Shown one piece after another: positions 44,785-56,808 of a DNA stretch of 64,000 bases (positions within the stretch are counted from its first letter, which is position 1; every line of letters starts with the position of its first letter). The notes below the pieces were generated by a model. It saw only the letters and a list, made by a program, of their open reading frames with translations. It did not search any database and had not been told where the DNA came from. Origin of the DNA: Amycolatopsis granulosa (lineage in GTDB: Bacteria; Actinomycetota; Actinomycetes; Mycobacteriales; Pseudonocardiaceae); assembly GCF_011758745.1 (NCBI RefSeq), contig NZ_JAANOV010000001.1:3472001-3536000 (forward strand). Direction: 5' to 3'. Position numbers and translations under genes: made by a program.

Positions 44785-44990
44785 AGCCGGTCCGGCCACA
44801 GCTCGAGCTGGGTGGTGGCTGGTGCGCAGGCAGTCCGGGCAGGTGAAGCTGCGTTGCTGCGGCACCGCGCTGGGCACGCCGGTCAGCCCTCGCAGCCGGA
44901 CCGCTTCCACGTCCGCGTCGTCATCATCGCGGCGTTCGCGCTGCCGCCCGCCGCCCGCACCTGATCCCGTGCCGGGCGTCGGCGCGGGTG
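44785..44990 (-). pseudogene. possible remnant of a small zinc-ribbon protein
   Basis: A minus-strand frame reads RSFTCPDCLRTSHHPARAVAG. CxxC followed by SHHP resembles the small zinc-finger proteins (CPxCGRxSHHPxD...GYC) found in actinobacterial mobile elements, but the second Cys pair is lost and the frame runs on without sense. No start or stop fits a gene. Weak evidence. Confidence 0.3.
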
Positions 44991-45980
44991 TCACAGGGTG
45001 GCCGCGGCTTCCAGGAGCATCCAGGCGCCCAGTTGCACCGAGAGGTCCCGGGACGGGTCGCCGGCCCGGGGTGGCGGCGGTGGCGCGGGCTCGCTCCACT
45101 CCGGGCCGAACAGCGGGCCGCCGGCCGCGTCGGCGGCACCGGTCCAGGCGGCCTCCGCCGAGGCGAGCACCAATGACCGCGCCGCGTCGGCCTCCGGGCC
45201 GGCGGGCAGGCGGTGCGCGGCCAGCGCCAGGTAGCGCGCCAGGATCCCGGCGAACAGGCCGCCGTCCCCGCCGCCCTGGCCGCGCAGCACCCCGCCCGGC
45301 GCGCAGTGCGCCGCCACCGCCCGCACGGTCCGGCCCGCTCTGTCCAGTTCGGACATTTCCAGGCAGGTGCCGAGGAAGACCCCCTGGCAGTAGGTGTAGA
45401 TCTCCTGGACCAGGTCGTGACTGTCCACCCGCAACCCGTCCCACACCAGGCCGGTGTCCGGGTCAACGAGTGTTTTCTCCATCCAGTCCAGCAGTTCCCG
45501 CGCCCGGGCCACGTCCCCGGCCCGCGCGAACAGGATCGCCGCCGGGCCGTTCGACGGCGCGTTCTTGAACCGGTCCCCGCGCCGCCACCAGATGCCGCCA
45601 CCGCCCTCCGGCGACCACCCCGACCGCAGCTCGCCGAGGAAGAAGCCCACGTCCCGCCCGGTGCGCTGGAGTGCGAGCCCGAGCCACGCCAGGTCGTCGT
45701 AGTAGTCGTTTCGCCAGTTGCCGAAGTTGCGCAGCCGCATCGACGACACGAACCGGTCGATCGCCGCCGCCCGCGCGGGCGTGGGGTCGCGCAGCTGGGC
45801 GTCGATGAGGCAGTCCAGGAAATGCGCCTGCCACCAGTAGTTCCAGTGCCAGTGCACCCGCTGGCCGGGAGTCGCCGGCCAGTCGCTCCGCGCGAGCAGC
45901 GTGCCCGGCAGGCCCCAGAGGCGGCGCAGGTGCCGGGTGACGATCGCCCGTTCCGCGGCGGCGGCCCAGTCGCTGTGCAT
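44991..45980 (-). CDS. glycoside hydrolase family 76-like protein
   Basis: A 329-aa (alpha/alpha)6-barrel protein of the GH76 (endo-alpha-1,6-mannanase) type. The catalytic double Asp is in NWRNDYYDDLAWLGLALQRTG. Family aromatic residues follow (GGGIWWRRGDRFKNAPSNGPAAILFARAG, then GLVWDGLRVDSHDLVQEIYTYCQGVFLG). There is no signal peptide, so it is probably cytoplasmic, as for the mycobacterial relative near dedA (Rv0365c, from memory). ATG 45980 is chosen; ATG 45992 would add four residues. Mannose-rich glycolipids or glycogen-like polymers are possible substrates. Confidence 0.82.
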   Translation of the reverse strand: MHSDWAAAAERAIVTRHLRRLWGLPGTLLARSDWPATPGQRVHWHWNYWWQAHFLDCLIDAQLRDPTPARAAAIDRFVSSMRLRNFGNWRNDYYDDLAWLGLALQRTGRDVGFFLGELRSGWSPEGGGGIWWRRGDRFKNAPSNGPAAILFARAGDVARARELLDWMEKTLVDPDTGLVWDGLRVDSHDLVQEIYTYCQGVFLGTCLEMSELDRAGRTVRAVAAHCAPGGVLRGQGGGDGGLFAGILARYLALAAHRLPAGPEADAARSLVLASAEAAWTGAADAAGGPLFGPEWSEPAPPPPPRAGDPSRDLSVQLGAWMLLEAAATL

Positions 45981-46038
45981 GACCCCCATCATGGTTCGGC
46001 GCCGGCCATCGCGCTGGGCGCGGTGACTCCCCAGCCGG

Positions 46039-46689
46039 CTACCAGGCGGTGGCCAGGTCCGCGTGCTGCCGGATCCAGGCGTGCATGACGATGCCGGCGG
46101 CGACCCCGGCGTTGATCGACCGCGTGGAGCCGAACTGCGCGATCGACACGACGATCTCGGCCGCGTCGTGGGCTTCGGCCGACAGGCCGGGTCCTTCCTG
46201 CCCGAACAGCAGCACGCACGCCCGCGGGAGGTCGGCGGTCTCGACGCGCCGCGCACCCGGGGTGTTGTCGACCGCCACGATCGTCAGCGCGCGGTCGTGC
46301 GCGTACGCGGCGAGCGAGGGGACGTCCGCGTGGTGTTCGAGGTGCTGGTAGCGATCGGTGACCATCGCGCCCCGCCGGTTCCAGCGGCGCCGTCCCACGA
46401 TGTGCACCGCGGCCGCGGCGAACGCGTTCGCGGTGCGCACCACCGTGCCGATGTTGTGGTCGTGCTGGAAGTTCTCGATCGCGACGTGGAACGGGTGCCG
46501 CCTGCGGTCGATGTCCGCGACGATCGCCTCCCGCCGCCAGTACCGGTAGGCGTCCACGACGTTGCGCCGGTCGCCGTCGGCGAGCAGCTCCGGGTCGTAG
46601 CGGTCATCGGCGGGCCACTCGCCCGCCCAGGGGCCGACGCCCACGGGCTCCCGGGCGATCCATTCGGTCGGGCCGGCCTCTTCGTTCAT
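46039..46689 (-). CDS. SpoU/TrmH-family RNA 2'-O-methyltransferase
   Basis: A 216-aa SPOUT enzyme that would methylate a ribose in rRNA or tRNA using SAM. The three SPOUT motifs are present: NIGTVVRTANAF, LFGQEGPGLS and STRSINAGVAAGIVMHAW, the trefoil-knot SAM site. A 60-residue N-terminal extension (MNEEAGPTEWIAREPVGVGP) precedes the catalytic domain. ATG 46689. In the mycobacterial counterpart region a similar gene lies between the GH76 gene and pyrE. The target nucleotide cannot be predicted. Confidence 0.9.
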   Translation of the reverse strand: MNEEAGPTEWIAREPVGVGPWAGEWPADDRYDPELLADGDRRNVVDAYRYWRREAIVADIDRRRHPFHVAIENFQHDHNIGTVVRTANAFAAAAVHIVGRRRWNRRGAMVTDRYQHLEHHADVPSLAAYAHDRALTIVAVDNTPGARRVETADLPRACVLLFGQEGPGLSAEAHDAAEIVVSIAQFGSTRSINAGVAAGIVMHAWIRQHADLATAW

Positions 46690-46925
46690 GCCACGATCAT
46701 GCGCCGCGGCCGATCCGCGCGGCGATCCGCGGTCGCATCGCCGCGGTTCGCGACCTGTACCGTGCGCGCGGAACCGCGCGAGAAACCCCTTACCGGGCAT
46801 AGTGGTGGTCGCTACCGGTCGCGCTGGAACACGGCAGTCGAAGAGACTGTTGAGCAATCCTCTTGTGGGAGAAGTGATCAAACTGATAGTTTCCGCGCTC
46901 CGCTCCCGACCGGAAAGGCAGCACG

Positions 46926-47327
46926 ATGGAACTCCGCAGGACTTTGCTCGCCGCAGGCGCCGTCGCCGCGACCGCCACGGCGGTACTGGCGGGCACCAGC
47001 ACCGCCGCGGCCGCCGCCTATTCCCCGCCCGGGGGCTGGGACCACATCTGGCCGTCCGCTGATGGCGCCGCGGTGGTGTACGTCGAGGAGCACGGCGACG
47101 TGATCAAACTGTGCGACACGAAGAGGAACTCGTTCGGTGCGTTTCTAGCGGTGTGGAAGAACGGCTCAATCATCACCAACTGGACAGCCGGCGATGGGGG
47201 CTGCAAGACGCACCAGGCGTCGGAGGGCAAGCCGTACGACCTCCCGGAAGGAGCGCGGATCGAGCTGCGGTTCCACGGCACGGCAGGGGGCCCGGACACG
47301 AGGCAGTCCTTCACCAACGACCACTGA
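46926..47327 (+). CDS. small secreted protein of unknown function
   Basis: A 133-aa protein with a clear Sec or Tat-like signal: MELRRTLLAAGAVAATATAV, cleavage likely after AGTSTAAAAA near residue 31. The mature 100 residues are hydrophilic and beta-rich with two Cys that could form a disulfide (KLCDTKRNSFGAFLAVWKNG and DGGCKTHQASEG). Codon use is less GC-biased than in neighbours and it has its own hairpin downstream, so it may be a recent arrival. The family is not recognised; surface or spore-coat proteins of this size are common in actinomycetes. Confidence 0.65.
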   Translation: MELRRTLLAAGAVAATATAVLAGTSTAAAAAYSPPGGWDHIWPSADGAAVVYVEEHGDVIKLCDTKRNSFGAFLAVWKNGSIITNWTAGDGGCKTHQASEGKPYDLPEGARIELRFHGTAGGPDTRQSFTNDH

Positions 47328-47336
47328 GCCGCCCGC

Positions 47337-47357
47337 GGGCGCTTTCGGGTAGCGCCC
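47337..47357 (+). terminator. small hairpin after the secreted-protein gene
   Basis: A perfect 7-bp stem GGGCGCT (47337-47343) with AGCGCCC (47351-47357) and a 7-base loop, ten bases past the stop. No T-run follows. Confidence 0.4.
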
Positions 47358-47494
47358 GGAGGACAGCATCGGTGCGGTGCGGAGGCGGGACCGTGCACCG
47401 CGAGCGCGGCCACAAGCCTGCGGCGCCCGCAGAAAGGACGTCCTGGGCAGGAAACGGTGCGCCGGGTGCCGGGCGGAAACCTCGGTGTGGTGTC

Positions 47495-47884
47495 CTAGGC
47501 CTGCCGCATCGCGTGCGCCGACGGGTGTTCCCGGTGCTTCCAGCGCAGGTACGCGCCCGCGTAGGAGAAGACCACCAGCGCCAGCGCCACCGCGGCCACC
47601 ACCGGCAGCATCGACCGCGGGAACACCGTGCCGTAGATGTAGTAGGCGTTGAACCCGCCCGGCAGCGGACCGAGCCCCTGCAACTCGCGGAAATAGTCCT
47701 CGAGCGCGGTGAGCGGGCAGGGAATCGGGAACACGTTCACGGCCACGCCCCACATGGCGAAGAACACATGCACAAGAAGGCTGCGCGGCCACCGCCAGGC
47801 GAGAAACCCGCCGAGACCGATGTAGAGCAGAGCCAGAATGTGCACCCCGACCGTGATGTCGGCCAGCACCCCAGCGGTCGTCAC
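47495..47884 (-). CDS. DUF2784 family membrane protein
   Basis: A 129-aa protein with four TM helices (VLADITVGVHILALLYIGLGG, LLVHVFFAMWGVAVNVF and others). The DUF2784 signature is FPIPCPLTALEDYFRELQG. GTG 47884 (MTTAGVLADI) is preceded by AGGGGG; an upstream ATG at 47920 would add a polar segment. The function is unknown, and the family is widespread in actinobacteria and proteobacteria. It sits 113 bases downstream of pyrE on the same strand. Confidence 0.85.
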   Translation of the reverse strand: MTTAGVLADITVGVHILALLYIGLGGFLAWRWPRSLLVHVFFAMWGVAVNVFPIPCPLTALEDYFRELQGLGPLPGGFNAYYIYGTVFPRSMLPVVAAVALALVVFSYAGAYLRWKHREHPSAHAMRQA

Positions 47885-47997
47885 GCCGCCCCCTTCCCGC
47901 GAATCCCCTGGTCCCGACATTACTCCCGATCAAGGCAGGAATGTCGACTCGAATTCCGGAGATCACTTCGGGGTTTCCCCCTAGGGGGCGGCGGTAA

Positions 47998-48558
47998 TCA
48001 CAGTCCGAGGTCGTCCAGGTTCAGCAGGTAGCGATAGGTGAGTCCTTCTTTTTCGATGGCCTCACGCGCACCGGTGTCGCGGTCGACCACCGTCGCCACG
48101 CCGACCACCGTCGCCCCGGCCTCGGTGAGCGCCTCGACGGCGGTCAGCACGCTGCCGCCGGTGGTCGAGGTGTCCTCCACCGCCAGCACGCGCTGCCCGG
48201 CGACCTCGATGCCCTCGATGCGGCGCTGCATGCCGTGCGACTTGGTGGCCTTGCGCACCACGAACGCGTCGAGCACCTTCCCGTCGGCCGCGGCGGAGTG
48301 CAGCATCGCGGTCGCCACCGGATCCGCGCCCAGTGTGAGCCCGCCCACCGCCACGTAGTCCCAGTCGGCCGTCAGCTGGCGCATGAGCCGGCCGATGAGC
48401 GGGGCCGCCGCGTGGTGCAGCGTGGCCCGCCGCAGGTCGATGTAGTAGTCGGCCTCCTTGCCGGAGGCCAGCATCACCTTGCCGTGCACCACCGACAGCT
48501 CGGTGACGAGACGTGCCAGTTCCAACTTCGCGGTTCGATCCAACGCCGGGTTAGCCAC
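47998..48558 (-). CDS. pyrE: orotate phosphoribosyltransferase
   Basis: Transfers ribose-phosphate from PRPP to orotate, giving OMP in pyrimidine synthesis. 186 aa. The PRPP-binding motif VLAVEDTSTTGGSVL is the type I PRTase loop (about residues 120-134). N-terminal ELSVVHGKVMLASGKEADYYIDLRR is the orotate-site region typical of OPRTase. The gene starts GTG 48558. It is unlinked to the other pyr genes here but near clpB, as in mycobacteria (pyrE/umpA close to clpB, from memory). Confidence 0.95.
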   Translation of the reverse strand: MANPALDRTAKLELARLVTELSVVHGKVMLASGKEADYYIDLRRATLHHAAAPLIGRLMRQLTADWDYVAVGGLTLGADPVATAMLHSAAADGKVLDAFVVRKATKSHGMQRRIEGIEVAGQRVLAVEDTSTTGGSVLTAVEALTEAGATVVGVATVVDRDTGAREAIEKEGLTYRYLLNLDDLGL

Positions 48559-48579
48559 GTCCGGAAGTCTTACACACGG

Positions 48580-49554
48580 CTACGACATTCCCGCGCGTGC
48601 GCACGCCCGGCCGAACCGCGCGGCCCATTCGCGCAGCTGGTCCCGCAGCTCGGGCGGCCCGACGACCCGGAACTCCGCGCCGAGCGCGCCCAGCGCCAGC
48701 GCGGGCCAGTCCAGGGAGGCGGCCGTCATGCGGATCCGGCAGTGCTCCGCGCCGGCCTCCTCGACCGTCGCCCACCGGCCGATCCGGTCCCGCACCACGG
48801 CGGCGGGCAGCTCGGCGACGACCTCCACCTCGTACGGCCGCGGCAACGAACCGAGCGCGTTGCGGACGAACTCGGCCGCGTCGGCGGCGGGCAGTTCCCG
48901 CGGCCGGAACCGCGCACCCGTGCCGCGCGGTGCGCTCAGCCGGTCCACGCGGAAGTTGCGCCAGTCGTGCCGGGTCAGGTCGTAGGCGACCAGGTACCAC
49001 TGGCGGCCCAGCGGGACCAGCCGCAGCGGTTCGACCTCGCGCGCCGACTCGCGGCCGCCGGCATCGGTGTAGGCGAACCGGATGCGCTCGCCGTCCCGGC
49101 AGGCGAGCGCGATCGTGGTGAGCACGCCCGGGTCGATGCGGGGTGCGGAGGTGCCGGGCCACACGGCCGGCACGGTCATCTCCCGCAGCGCGTCGACCCG
49201 GCGGCGCAGCCGGGCGGGCATCACCTGCGTCACCTTCGCGAGCACCCGGACCGAGGACTCCGCGAGGCCGTCGACCGAGTTCTGCGCGGCAGTCTGGAGC
49301 CCGACCGTCAACGCGACCGCCTCGTCGTCGTCCACGACGAGCGGCGGCAGCGAGGCGCCCGCGGCGAGCTGGTAGCCGCCGTCGACGCCGCGCTGCGCCT
49401 CCACCGGATACCCCAGCTCGCGCAGGCGGTCGATGTCGCGGCGCAGCGTCCGCGGCGAGACGCCCAGCCGGTCCGCCAGCTCGCTGCCCGGCCAGTACCG
49501 GTGGGTCTGCAGCAGGGACAGCAACCGCAGCGTCCGGGAGCTCGTGTTCGCCAT
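48580..49554 (-). CDS. WYL-domain transcriptional regulator paired with a DinB-type gene
   Basis: A 324-aa regulator: N-terminal HTH (RTLRLLSLLQTHRYWPGSELADRLGVSPRTLRRDIDRLRELGYPVEA), then the WYL domain, where PLGRQWYLVAYDLTRHDWRNFRVDRL is the WYL segment, and a C-terminal extension. It is divergent from a DinB-family gene with 90 bases between, a pairing seen often in actinobacteria. A perfect inverted repeat lies in the shared promoter region. It is probably a repressor or activator of the DinB gene and itself. Confidence 0.9.
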   Translation of the reverse strand: MANTSSRTLRLLSLLQTHRYWPGSELADRLGVSPRTLRRDIDRLRELGYPVEAQRGVDGGYQLAAGASLPPLVVDDDEAVALTVGLQTAAQNSVDGLAESSVRVLAKVTQVMPARLRRRVDALREMTVPAVWPGTSAPRIDPGVLTTIALACRDGERIRFAYTDAGGRESAREVEPLRLVPLGRQWYLVAYDLTRHDWRNFRVDRLSAPRGTGARFRPRELPAADAAEFVRNALGSLPRPYEVEVVAELPAAVVRDRIGRWATVEEAGAEHCRIRMTAASLDWPALALGALGAEFRVVGPPELRDQLREWAARFGRACARAGMS

Positions 49555-49577
49555 GGTTCCGATTCTCGCCCAATTCA

Positions 49578-49592
49578 GGCCAGAAACTGGCC
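49578..49592. promoter_or_regulatory. inverted repeat in the WYL/DinB shared promoter
   Basis: GGCCAG-AAA-CTGGCC is a perfect 6-bp inverted repeat, 24 bases upstream of the WYL ATG (49554) and 53 bases upstream of the DinB ATG (49645). Candidate operator for the WYL protein. Confidence 0.45.
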
Positions 49593-49644
49593 GGTATGCC
49601 CCTTATCGTGGTCTTACCAGGGAAAACGAGGAAGGGAAACCGAG

Positions 49645-50166
49645 ATGACCACCGCCCAGACCGTCACCGGTGAGCGCGCCGACCTGCTGGCCACGCTCGC
49701 CAAGCACCGCTTCTTCCTGACTTTCACCACCCGCGGCCTGACCGACGAGCAGGCCCGCCTGCGGACCACCGCGAGCGAGCTGTGCCTGGGCGGGCTGATC
49801 AAGCACGTCACGTCGGCCGAGCGGGGCTGGGCGGCCTTCATCGTCGAGGGTGCCTCCGCGATGCCGAACTTCGCGGAGATGACCGACGAGGATTACCGGC
49901 AGCGGGAGAACGACTTCAAGCTGCTGCCCGGCGAGACGCTGGCGGAGGTGCTCGCCGCCTACGAAGAGGCCGCGCGCCGCACCGACGAGCTGGTCGCCAC
50001 CGTGGACCTGGACGCCGTGCTGGAGCTGCCGAAGGCGCCGTGGAACACCGAGCAGGCGTGGTCCGTGCGCCGGGTGCTGCTGCACATCATCTCCGAGACC
50101 GCCCAGCACGCCGGACACGCGGACATCATCCGCGAGTCCCTGGACGGCCAGAAGACGATGGGCTAG
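49645..50166 (+). CDS. DinB-superfamily protein (DUF664 type)
   Basis: A 173-aa four-helix-bundle protein. The metal-site histidines expected for DinB folds appear in [18 protein letters not shown] and in [24 protein letters not shown]. Relatives are mycothiol- or bacillithiol-dependent transferases or damage-inducible proteins. GAGGAAGGG precedes ATG 49645. It is regulated with its divergent WYL partner. It overlaps the end of the SDR gene by four bases (convergent). Confidence 0.87.
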   Translation: MTTAQTVTGERADLLATLAKHRFFLTFTTRGLTDEQARLRTTASELCLGGLIKHVTSAERGWAAFIVEGASAMPNFAEMTDEDYRQRENDFKLLPGETLAEVLAAYEEAARRTDELVATVDLDAVLELPKAPWNTEQAWSVRRVLLHIISETAQHAGHADIIRESLDGQKTMG

Positions 50167-50927
50167 GTGCGGTCGCGGCCGGCGACGAGGCTGGAGATGC
50201 GCCGCAGCAGTCCCCGCGGCAGCAGGCCGCCGATCGCCACGATCGCCTTGTACTGCGGCGACGGAACGGAGATGACCTTGCCGCGCCGCAGGTCCGCAAG
50301 GCCCTCGGCGACCACCCGGTCGGGGGAGAGCCAGAACGCCTTCGGGCCCGGCTTGGCCAGCCCGGCGCGTGCGTGGAACTCCGTCTCGGTGAAGCCGGGG
50401 CACAGCGCCGTCATCCGGATGCCGGCCGGCAGTGCCGCGGCGATGCCCTCGGTGAACGACGTGACCCAGTTCTTGCTCGCCGTGTACGTGGAACCGCGGC
50501 CGGAGAAGAACCCGGCCACACTGGAGACGTTGACGATCTCGCCGCGGCCCCGCTCGATCATGCCGGGCAGGGCCGCGCGCGTCAGCCGCAGCACCGCGGT
50601 CACGTTCACGTCCAGCTGCGCCTGCAACTCGTCGACCGGCGCGGTCCAGAACTCGCCCGCCAGGCCGAAACCGGCGTTGTTGACCAGCAGGTCGACCGGT
50701 CCGGCGGCCAGCCGCGCCTCGACCGCGGCCCGGCCGTCCGCGGTGGCGAGGTCCGCGGGCAGCGTGGCGGCCGTGATCCGGTGCCGTTGCGCGAGCTCAT
50801 CGGCAAGCGCTTCCAGCCGTTCCGCGTTCCGCGCGACCAGGATCAGGTCGTAGCCCTCCTCGGCGAGGCGGCGGGCGAAGGCGGCGCCGATGCCCGCGGT
50901 GGCGCCGGTGACCAGCGCCGTGCTCAC
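50163..50927 (-). CDS. short-chain dehydrogenase/reductase
   Basis: A 254-aa SDR with cofactor loop [28 protein letters not shown], and catalytic Ser and YxxxK in [21 protein letters not shown]-terminal hydrophobic helix ([19 protein letters not shown]) suggests membrane contact. GTG 50927 overlaps the stop of the upstream membrane-anchored protein by four bases. Substrate unknown. Confidence 0.9.
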   Translation of the reverse strand: MSTALVTGATAGIGAAFARRLAEEGYDLILVARNAERLEALADELAQRHRITAATLPADLATADGRAAVEARLAAGPVDLLVNNAGFGLAGEFWTAPVDELQAQLDVNVTAVLRLTRAALPGMIERGRGEIVNVSSVAGFFSGRGSTYTASKNWVTSFTEGIAAALPAGIRMTALCPGFTETEFHARAGLAKPGPKAFWLSPDRVVAEGLADLRRGKVISVPSPQYKAIVAIGGLLPRGLLRRISSLVAGRDRT

Positions 50928-51649
50928 TGCACGGGCCCGGCGGGCGGTGGGGCGCTCAGGCCGGGCTGCTCGGAATCGCCGGGCTGCCAGCCTCGTCCAC
51001 CGGCGGCGTACTCGTCGTCGAACGGGTCGACGATGTCGGCGATCTCGCCGAGGTCACGGAGCAGGCGCTCCAGCCGGGACGGCCCGGCCTGCGGCGCGAC
51101 GCTGGCGAGCACCCACTCGTTCTCCAGCCAGGCCACGCCGACGTCTCCGCCGAGCGCGTCGGCCGCGTCCACGAGCTCCTGGGTGATGACCGCGCGGGCG
51201 CCCTCCGGGTCGTCGGCGAACGCGTAGCGCTGACCGACCGGGCCGAGCAGCTCCGGCATGTCCGACCGCTGGAACGGCACGCTCGCCAGCCACAGCTCGA
51301 CGAGCACCGGGTGCGCCCGGTTGCACCGCACGGCGACCACGACCGCCGGGATCTGCCCGTCGGCCTCGATGTCGAACACGAACACCGGGCGGCGGCCGTC
51401 GGCGGTGAAGGTGGACCCGACGACGACGTTGACCGCCGTCTCGGCCCGGAAGTAGCCGAGCGCGCCGCCGGACCACTGCCGGACGAGCCGCTCGTCCTCC
51501 TCGGCGAACTGCCATCCGCGCAGGTCGGACCAGCGCATCCGCTCCCGGTTGCGGGAGCCCTCCCTGGTCCGGTCCACGGCGAGCAGCAGCAGACCCGCCA
51601 CCAGTGCGACGGCGGCGATGACGAACCAGACCCACGCCGGAATACCCAC
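50924..51649 (-). CDS. membrane-anchored protein near clpB (Rv0383c-like)
   Basis: A 241-aa protein with an N-terminal TM ([23 protein letters not shown]), a short basic stretch ([14 protein letters not shown]), and a soluble domain (residues about 45-200) containing [16 protein letters not shown] and [29 protein letters not shown] Pro/Gly-rich tail follows. The GTG start is at 51649. It is downstream of clpB on the same strand behind a hairpin. A one-TM protein next to clpB is, as I recall, conserved in mycobacteria (Rv0383c). The function is unknown. Confidence 0.75.
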   Translation of the reverse strand: MGIPAWVWFVIAAVALVAGLLLLAVDRTREGSRNRERMRWSDLRGWQFAEEDERLVRQWSGGALGYFRAETAVNVVVGSTFTADGRRPVFVFDIEADGQIPAVVVAVRCNRAHPVLVELWLASVPFQRSDMPELLGPVGQRYAFADDPEGARAVITQELVDAADALGGDVGVAWLENEWVLASVAPQAGPSRLERLLRDLGEIADIVDPFDDEYAAGGRGWQPGDSEQPGLSAPPPAGPVQ

Positions 51650-51668
51650 GGGGGTGAGGGTAGCGCGC

Positions 51669-51697
51669 CGGGCCGCTGAACCAAGGTCAACGGCCCG
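51669..51697 (-). terminator. hairpin terminator after clpB
   Basis: Outer stem CGGGCCG (51669-51675) with CGGCCCG (51691-51697). The inner part TGAACC/GGTCA adds five pairs with one bulge. It lies 12 bases beyond the clpB stop. There is no long T-run. Confidence 0.5.
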
Positions 51698-51709
51698 TGT
51701 CGCAACCCG

Positions 51710-54313
<2,604 letters not shown>

Positions 54314-54386
54314 CCCACACTCCATGTCGCGAAATGCCTGCCGGAGACCCTCCTCCAGGTCCCTCGACAAGTACAACGGCAACAAA

Positions 54387-54407
54387 GTTGAGTGTGTTCC
54401 GCTCAAC
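54387..54407. promoter_or_regulatory. HAIR element (HspR operator) upstream of clpB
   Basis: GTTGAGT-N7-GCTCAAC fits the HspR-associated inverted repeat CTTGAGT-N7-ACTCAAG: the spacing is identical and each half has a conserved TGAG core. It should place clpB under the same repressor as the dnaK operon. Confidence 0.85.
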
Positions 54408-54431
54408 CCTGACTTTTTCCACGAAGATGCG

Positions 54432-54466
54432 GGAAGGCCGCCCCCGGCGGACGGGGACGGCCTTCC
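54432..54466 (-). terminator. terminator of the second marR-exporter operon
   Basis: Stem GGAAGGCCG (54432-54440) with CGGCCTTCC (54458-54466), extended inside by CCCC/GGGG after one bulged base, 11 bases past the exporter stop on the minus strand. It also shields the clpB promoter from read-through. Confidence 0.6.
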
Positions 54467-54477
54467 GGCGCGGGCGG

Positions 54478-56808
54478 TCAGCGCGGGTGCGTCAGCTCCA
54501 CATCCCGGGACAGCGGGGTGCCCGCGATGACCTCGAGTCGTGCGGCTACCGGCGCGTACCCGCTGGTCACGATCGTGTAGTCGCCGGCGGGGAGGTCGGT
54601 GAAGGAGTACCGGCCGGCCTCGTCGGACAGGGTCATCGCGACCACCTCACCGGCCGCGTCGAGCAGCGTCACCTGGGCCTCGGCGATCGGCCGGTCGTCG
54701 CGCCCGGCCCGGACGACACCGCCGAGCCGCGCGGTCGGCACCAGCTCGACGTCGTGCGTGGACTGGGCACCCTCGATGGTCACCAGCGGCACGGCGGCCG
54801 GCTGGTGGCCCGGCGCCGTGACGGTCAAGGTGTGCACGCCGCCGGGCACGTCGTCGAAGCGGTACCACCCGTCCCCGCCGGTGACCAGCGACGAGACGAC
54901 CTCGCCCTGGTCGTCGGTCAGCACGAGCGTCGCGCCGCCGACCGGCCGGCCGTCCGGCGTGCGAACCGCGCCGCTCAGGCCACCGGCGCTCGCCATCTCG
55001 AGGTCCCGCCGCACCGGCTGCCCGTCGACGGTGACCATCGCGGCGCTGGGCTGGAACCGGGCGGCCGCCGCGATCAGCAGGTAGGTGGCGTCCGGCGCGG
55101 CGGTGAGCCGGTAGCTGCCGTCCGCCGCGGTCAGCGTGCGTGCCACCTGCTGCCCCGACGCGTCGGTCAGCGTCAGCGCGGCACCGGCCAGCGGACGGCC
55201 GGACGGGCCAGTCACCACCCCGTGCACCGACGAGCCGGTGTCCGCCGGCGTGGCCGTCCCCGTGCCACCGGCGTTGTCGCTGAGGTCCAGGCTGCGGCGC
55301 AGCGGCACCTCCTTCATGAACACCACCGCGATCAGCGTGACCACGGCGATGATCCCGCCGGCGAAGAAGATCGAGCCGATGCTGTCGCCGTAGGCGGCCC
55401 GCACGATCGACTGGAACGGCTCCGGCAGCGCCGCGAGGTTCAGGCTGCTGCCGGCGCGGCCCGCCCCGGCCTGGATGCCCATCGCCGCGAGCGCACGGGA
55501 CACGTGATCGCTGACCTGCACGCCGAGCAGGGCGCCCAGGGCCGACACCCCGGCCGAACCACCCAGTGTGCGGAAGAAGGTGACCACCGACGACGAGGAA
55601 CCCATGTCCTTCATCGCCACCGTGTTCTGCACGACCAGCACCAGGTTCTGCATCAGCGCGCCGACGCCGAGGCCGAGCAGCGCCAGGTAGGCGCCCATCA
55701 GCACCAGGTTGGTCCGGTGATCGATGGTGCTGAGCAGGAACAGGCTCGCGACCAGCAGCACCGCGCCGCCGAGCATCCACCCCTTGGTCTTGCCGGTGCG
55801 CGAGATGACCTGGCCGGCGACCGTCGAGGACAGGAACAGTCCCAGCATCATCGGGATGGTCATCAGACCGGCGTGCGTGGGCGAGTAGCCGCGGGAGAGC
55901 TGGTAGTACTGCCCGAGGAACACCGCACCGCCGAACATCGCCGTGCCGACCGACAGGCTGCCGATCACCGCGAGGGTGAAGGTGCGATTGCGGAACAGCC
56001 GCAGCGGGATCACCGGGTCAGCGACCCTCGATTCGACGAGCACCGCCAGCGCCAGCGCCACGACCGCGCCCGCCAGGTAGCACAGCGTCGACCAGGACCA
56101 CCAGGCGAAGCTGCCGCCGGCCAGGGACACCCAGATCAGCAGCAGCGAGACGCCGCCGACGAGCAGGGTCGCGCCCAGCCAGTCGATCTTCACCTGCCGC
56201 TTGAGCACCGGCAGGTGCAGGGTCTTGCCCAGGACGATGAACGCCGCCACCGCGACCGGGACGGTGATCCAGAAGTTCCAGCGCCAGCCCAGCGGCGAGT
56301 CCACGATCACACCGCCCAGCAGCGGTCCGGCGACCGTCGCCAGCGCGAACACCGCGCCGATGTAGCCGCTGTAGCGGCCGCGGTCGCGCGGGGAGATCAT
56401 CGCCGCGATCACGACCTGGACCAGCGCCTGCATGCCGCCGAGGCCAAGGCCCTGGACCGCGCGGAACGCGATCAGCTCGGGCATGGACTGGGAAATGCCG
56501 CCGAGCACCGAACCGGTCGTGAAGACCACGATCGACAGCTGGTACAGCATCTTCTTGCTGAACAGGTCCGACAGCTTGCCCCAGATCGGGGTGCTCGCCG
56601 TCGAGGCCAGCAGGGTGGCCGTGACCACCCAGGTGTACTGGCTCTGCGAGCCGTCGAGGTCGGCCAGGATCGTCGGGAGTGCGTTCGAGACGATCGTGGA
56701 GGACAGCACGGCGACCAGCAGCGCCAGTAGCAGGCCGGCGAACGCGCGCCTGACCTGGCGCGGTGTCATCGCCTCCTGGTTCGCTGTCGTGCTCACTTCT
56801 GCGATCAC
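54478..56808 (-). CDS. DHA2 exporter with three C-terminal beta-sandwich repeats (second copy)
   Basis: A 776-aa fusion. The 14-TM DHA2 part (about residues 1-515) has [21 protein letters not shown] in TM1, [15 protein letters not shown] (motif A) and [25 protein letters not shown]. Three repeats from about residue 528 to the end follow, for example [20 protein letters not shown], then [20 protein letters not shown], and [18 protein letters not shown]. The GTG start at 56808 overlaps the MarR stop (GTGA) and is preceded by AGAGGA. Same architecture as the 34040 exporter but clearly diverged. Substrate unknown. Confidence 0.87.
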   Translation of the reverse strand: MIAEVSTTANQEAMTPRQVRRAFAGLLLALLVAVLSSTIVSNALPTILADLDGSQSQYTWVVTATLLASTASTPIWGKLSDLFSKKMLYQLSIVVFTTGSVLGGISQSMPELIAFRAVQGLGLGGMQALVQVVIAAMISPRDRGRYSGYIGAVFALATVAGPLLGGVIVDSPLGWRWNFWITVPVAVAAFIVLGKTLHLPVLKRQVKIDWLGATLLVGGVSLLLIWVSLAGGSFAWWSWSTLCYLAGAVVALALAVLVESRVADPVIPLRLFRNRTFTLAVIGSLSVGTAMFGGAVFLGQYYQLSRGYSPTHAGLMTIPMMLGLFLSSTVAGQVISRTGKTKGWMLGGAVLLVASLFLLSTIDHRTNLVLMGAYLALLGLGVGALMQNLVLVVQNTVAMKDMGSSSSVVTFFRTLGGSAGVSALGALLGVQVSDHVSRALAAMGIQAGAGRAGSSLNLAALPEPFQSIVRAAYGDSIGSIFFAGGIIAVVTLIAVVFMKEVPLRRSLDLSDNAGGTGTATPADTGSSVHGVVTGPSGRPLAGAALTLTDASGQQVARTLTAADGSYRLTAAPDATYLLIAAAARFQPSAAMVTVDGQPVRRDLEMASAGGLSGAVRTPDGRPVGGATLVLTDDQGEVVSSLVTGGDGWYRFDDVPGGVHTLTVTAPGHQPAAVPLVTIEGAQSTHDVELVPTARLGGVVRAGRDDRPIAEAQVTLLDAAGEVVAMTLSDEAGRYSFTDLPAGDYTIVTSGYAPVAARLEVIAGTPLSRDVELTHPR

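Noticed and set aside
46873-47111. 12-bp direct repeat GTGATCAAACTG before and inside the secreted-protein gene
   Set aside because: The second copy is coding sequence (VIKL) and no other repeat features or target-site marks are present; probably chance.
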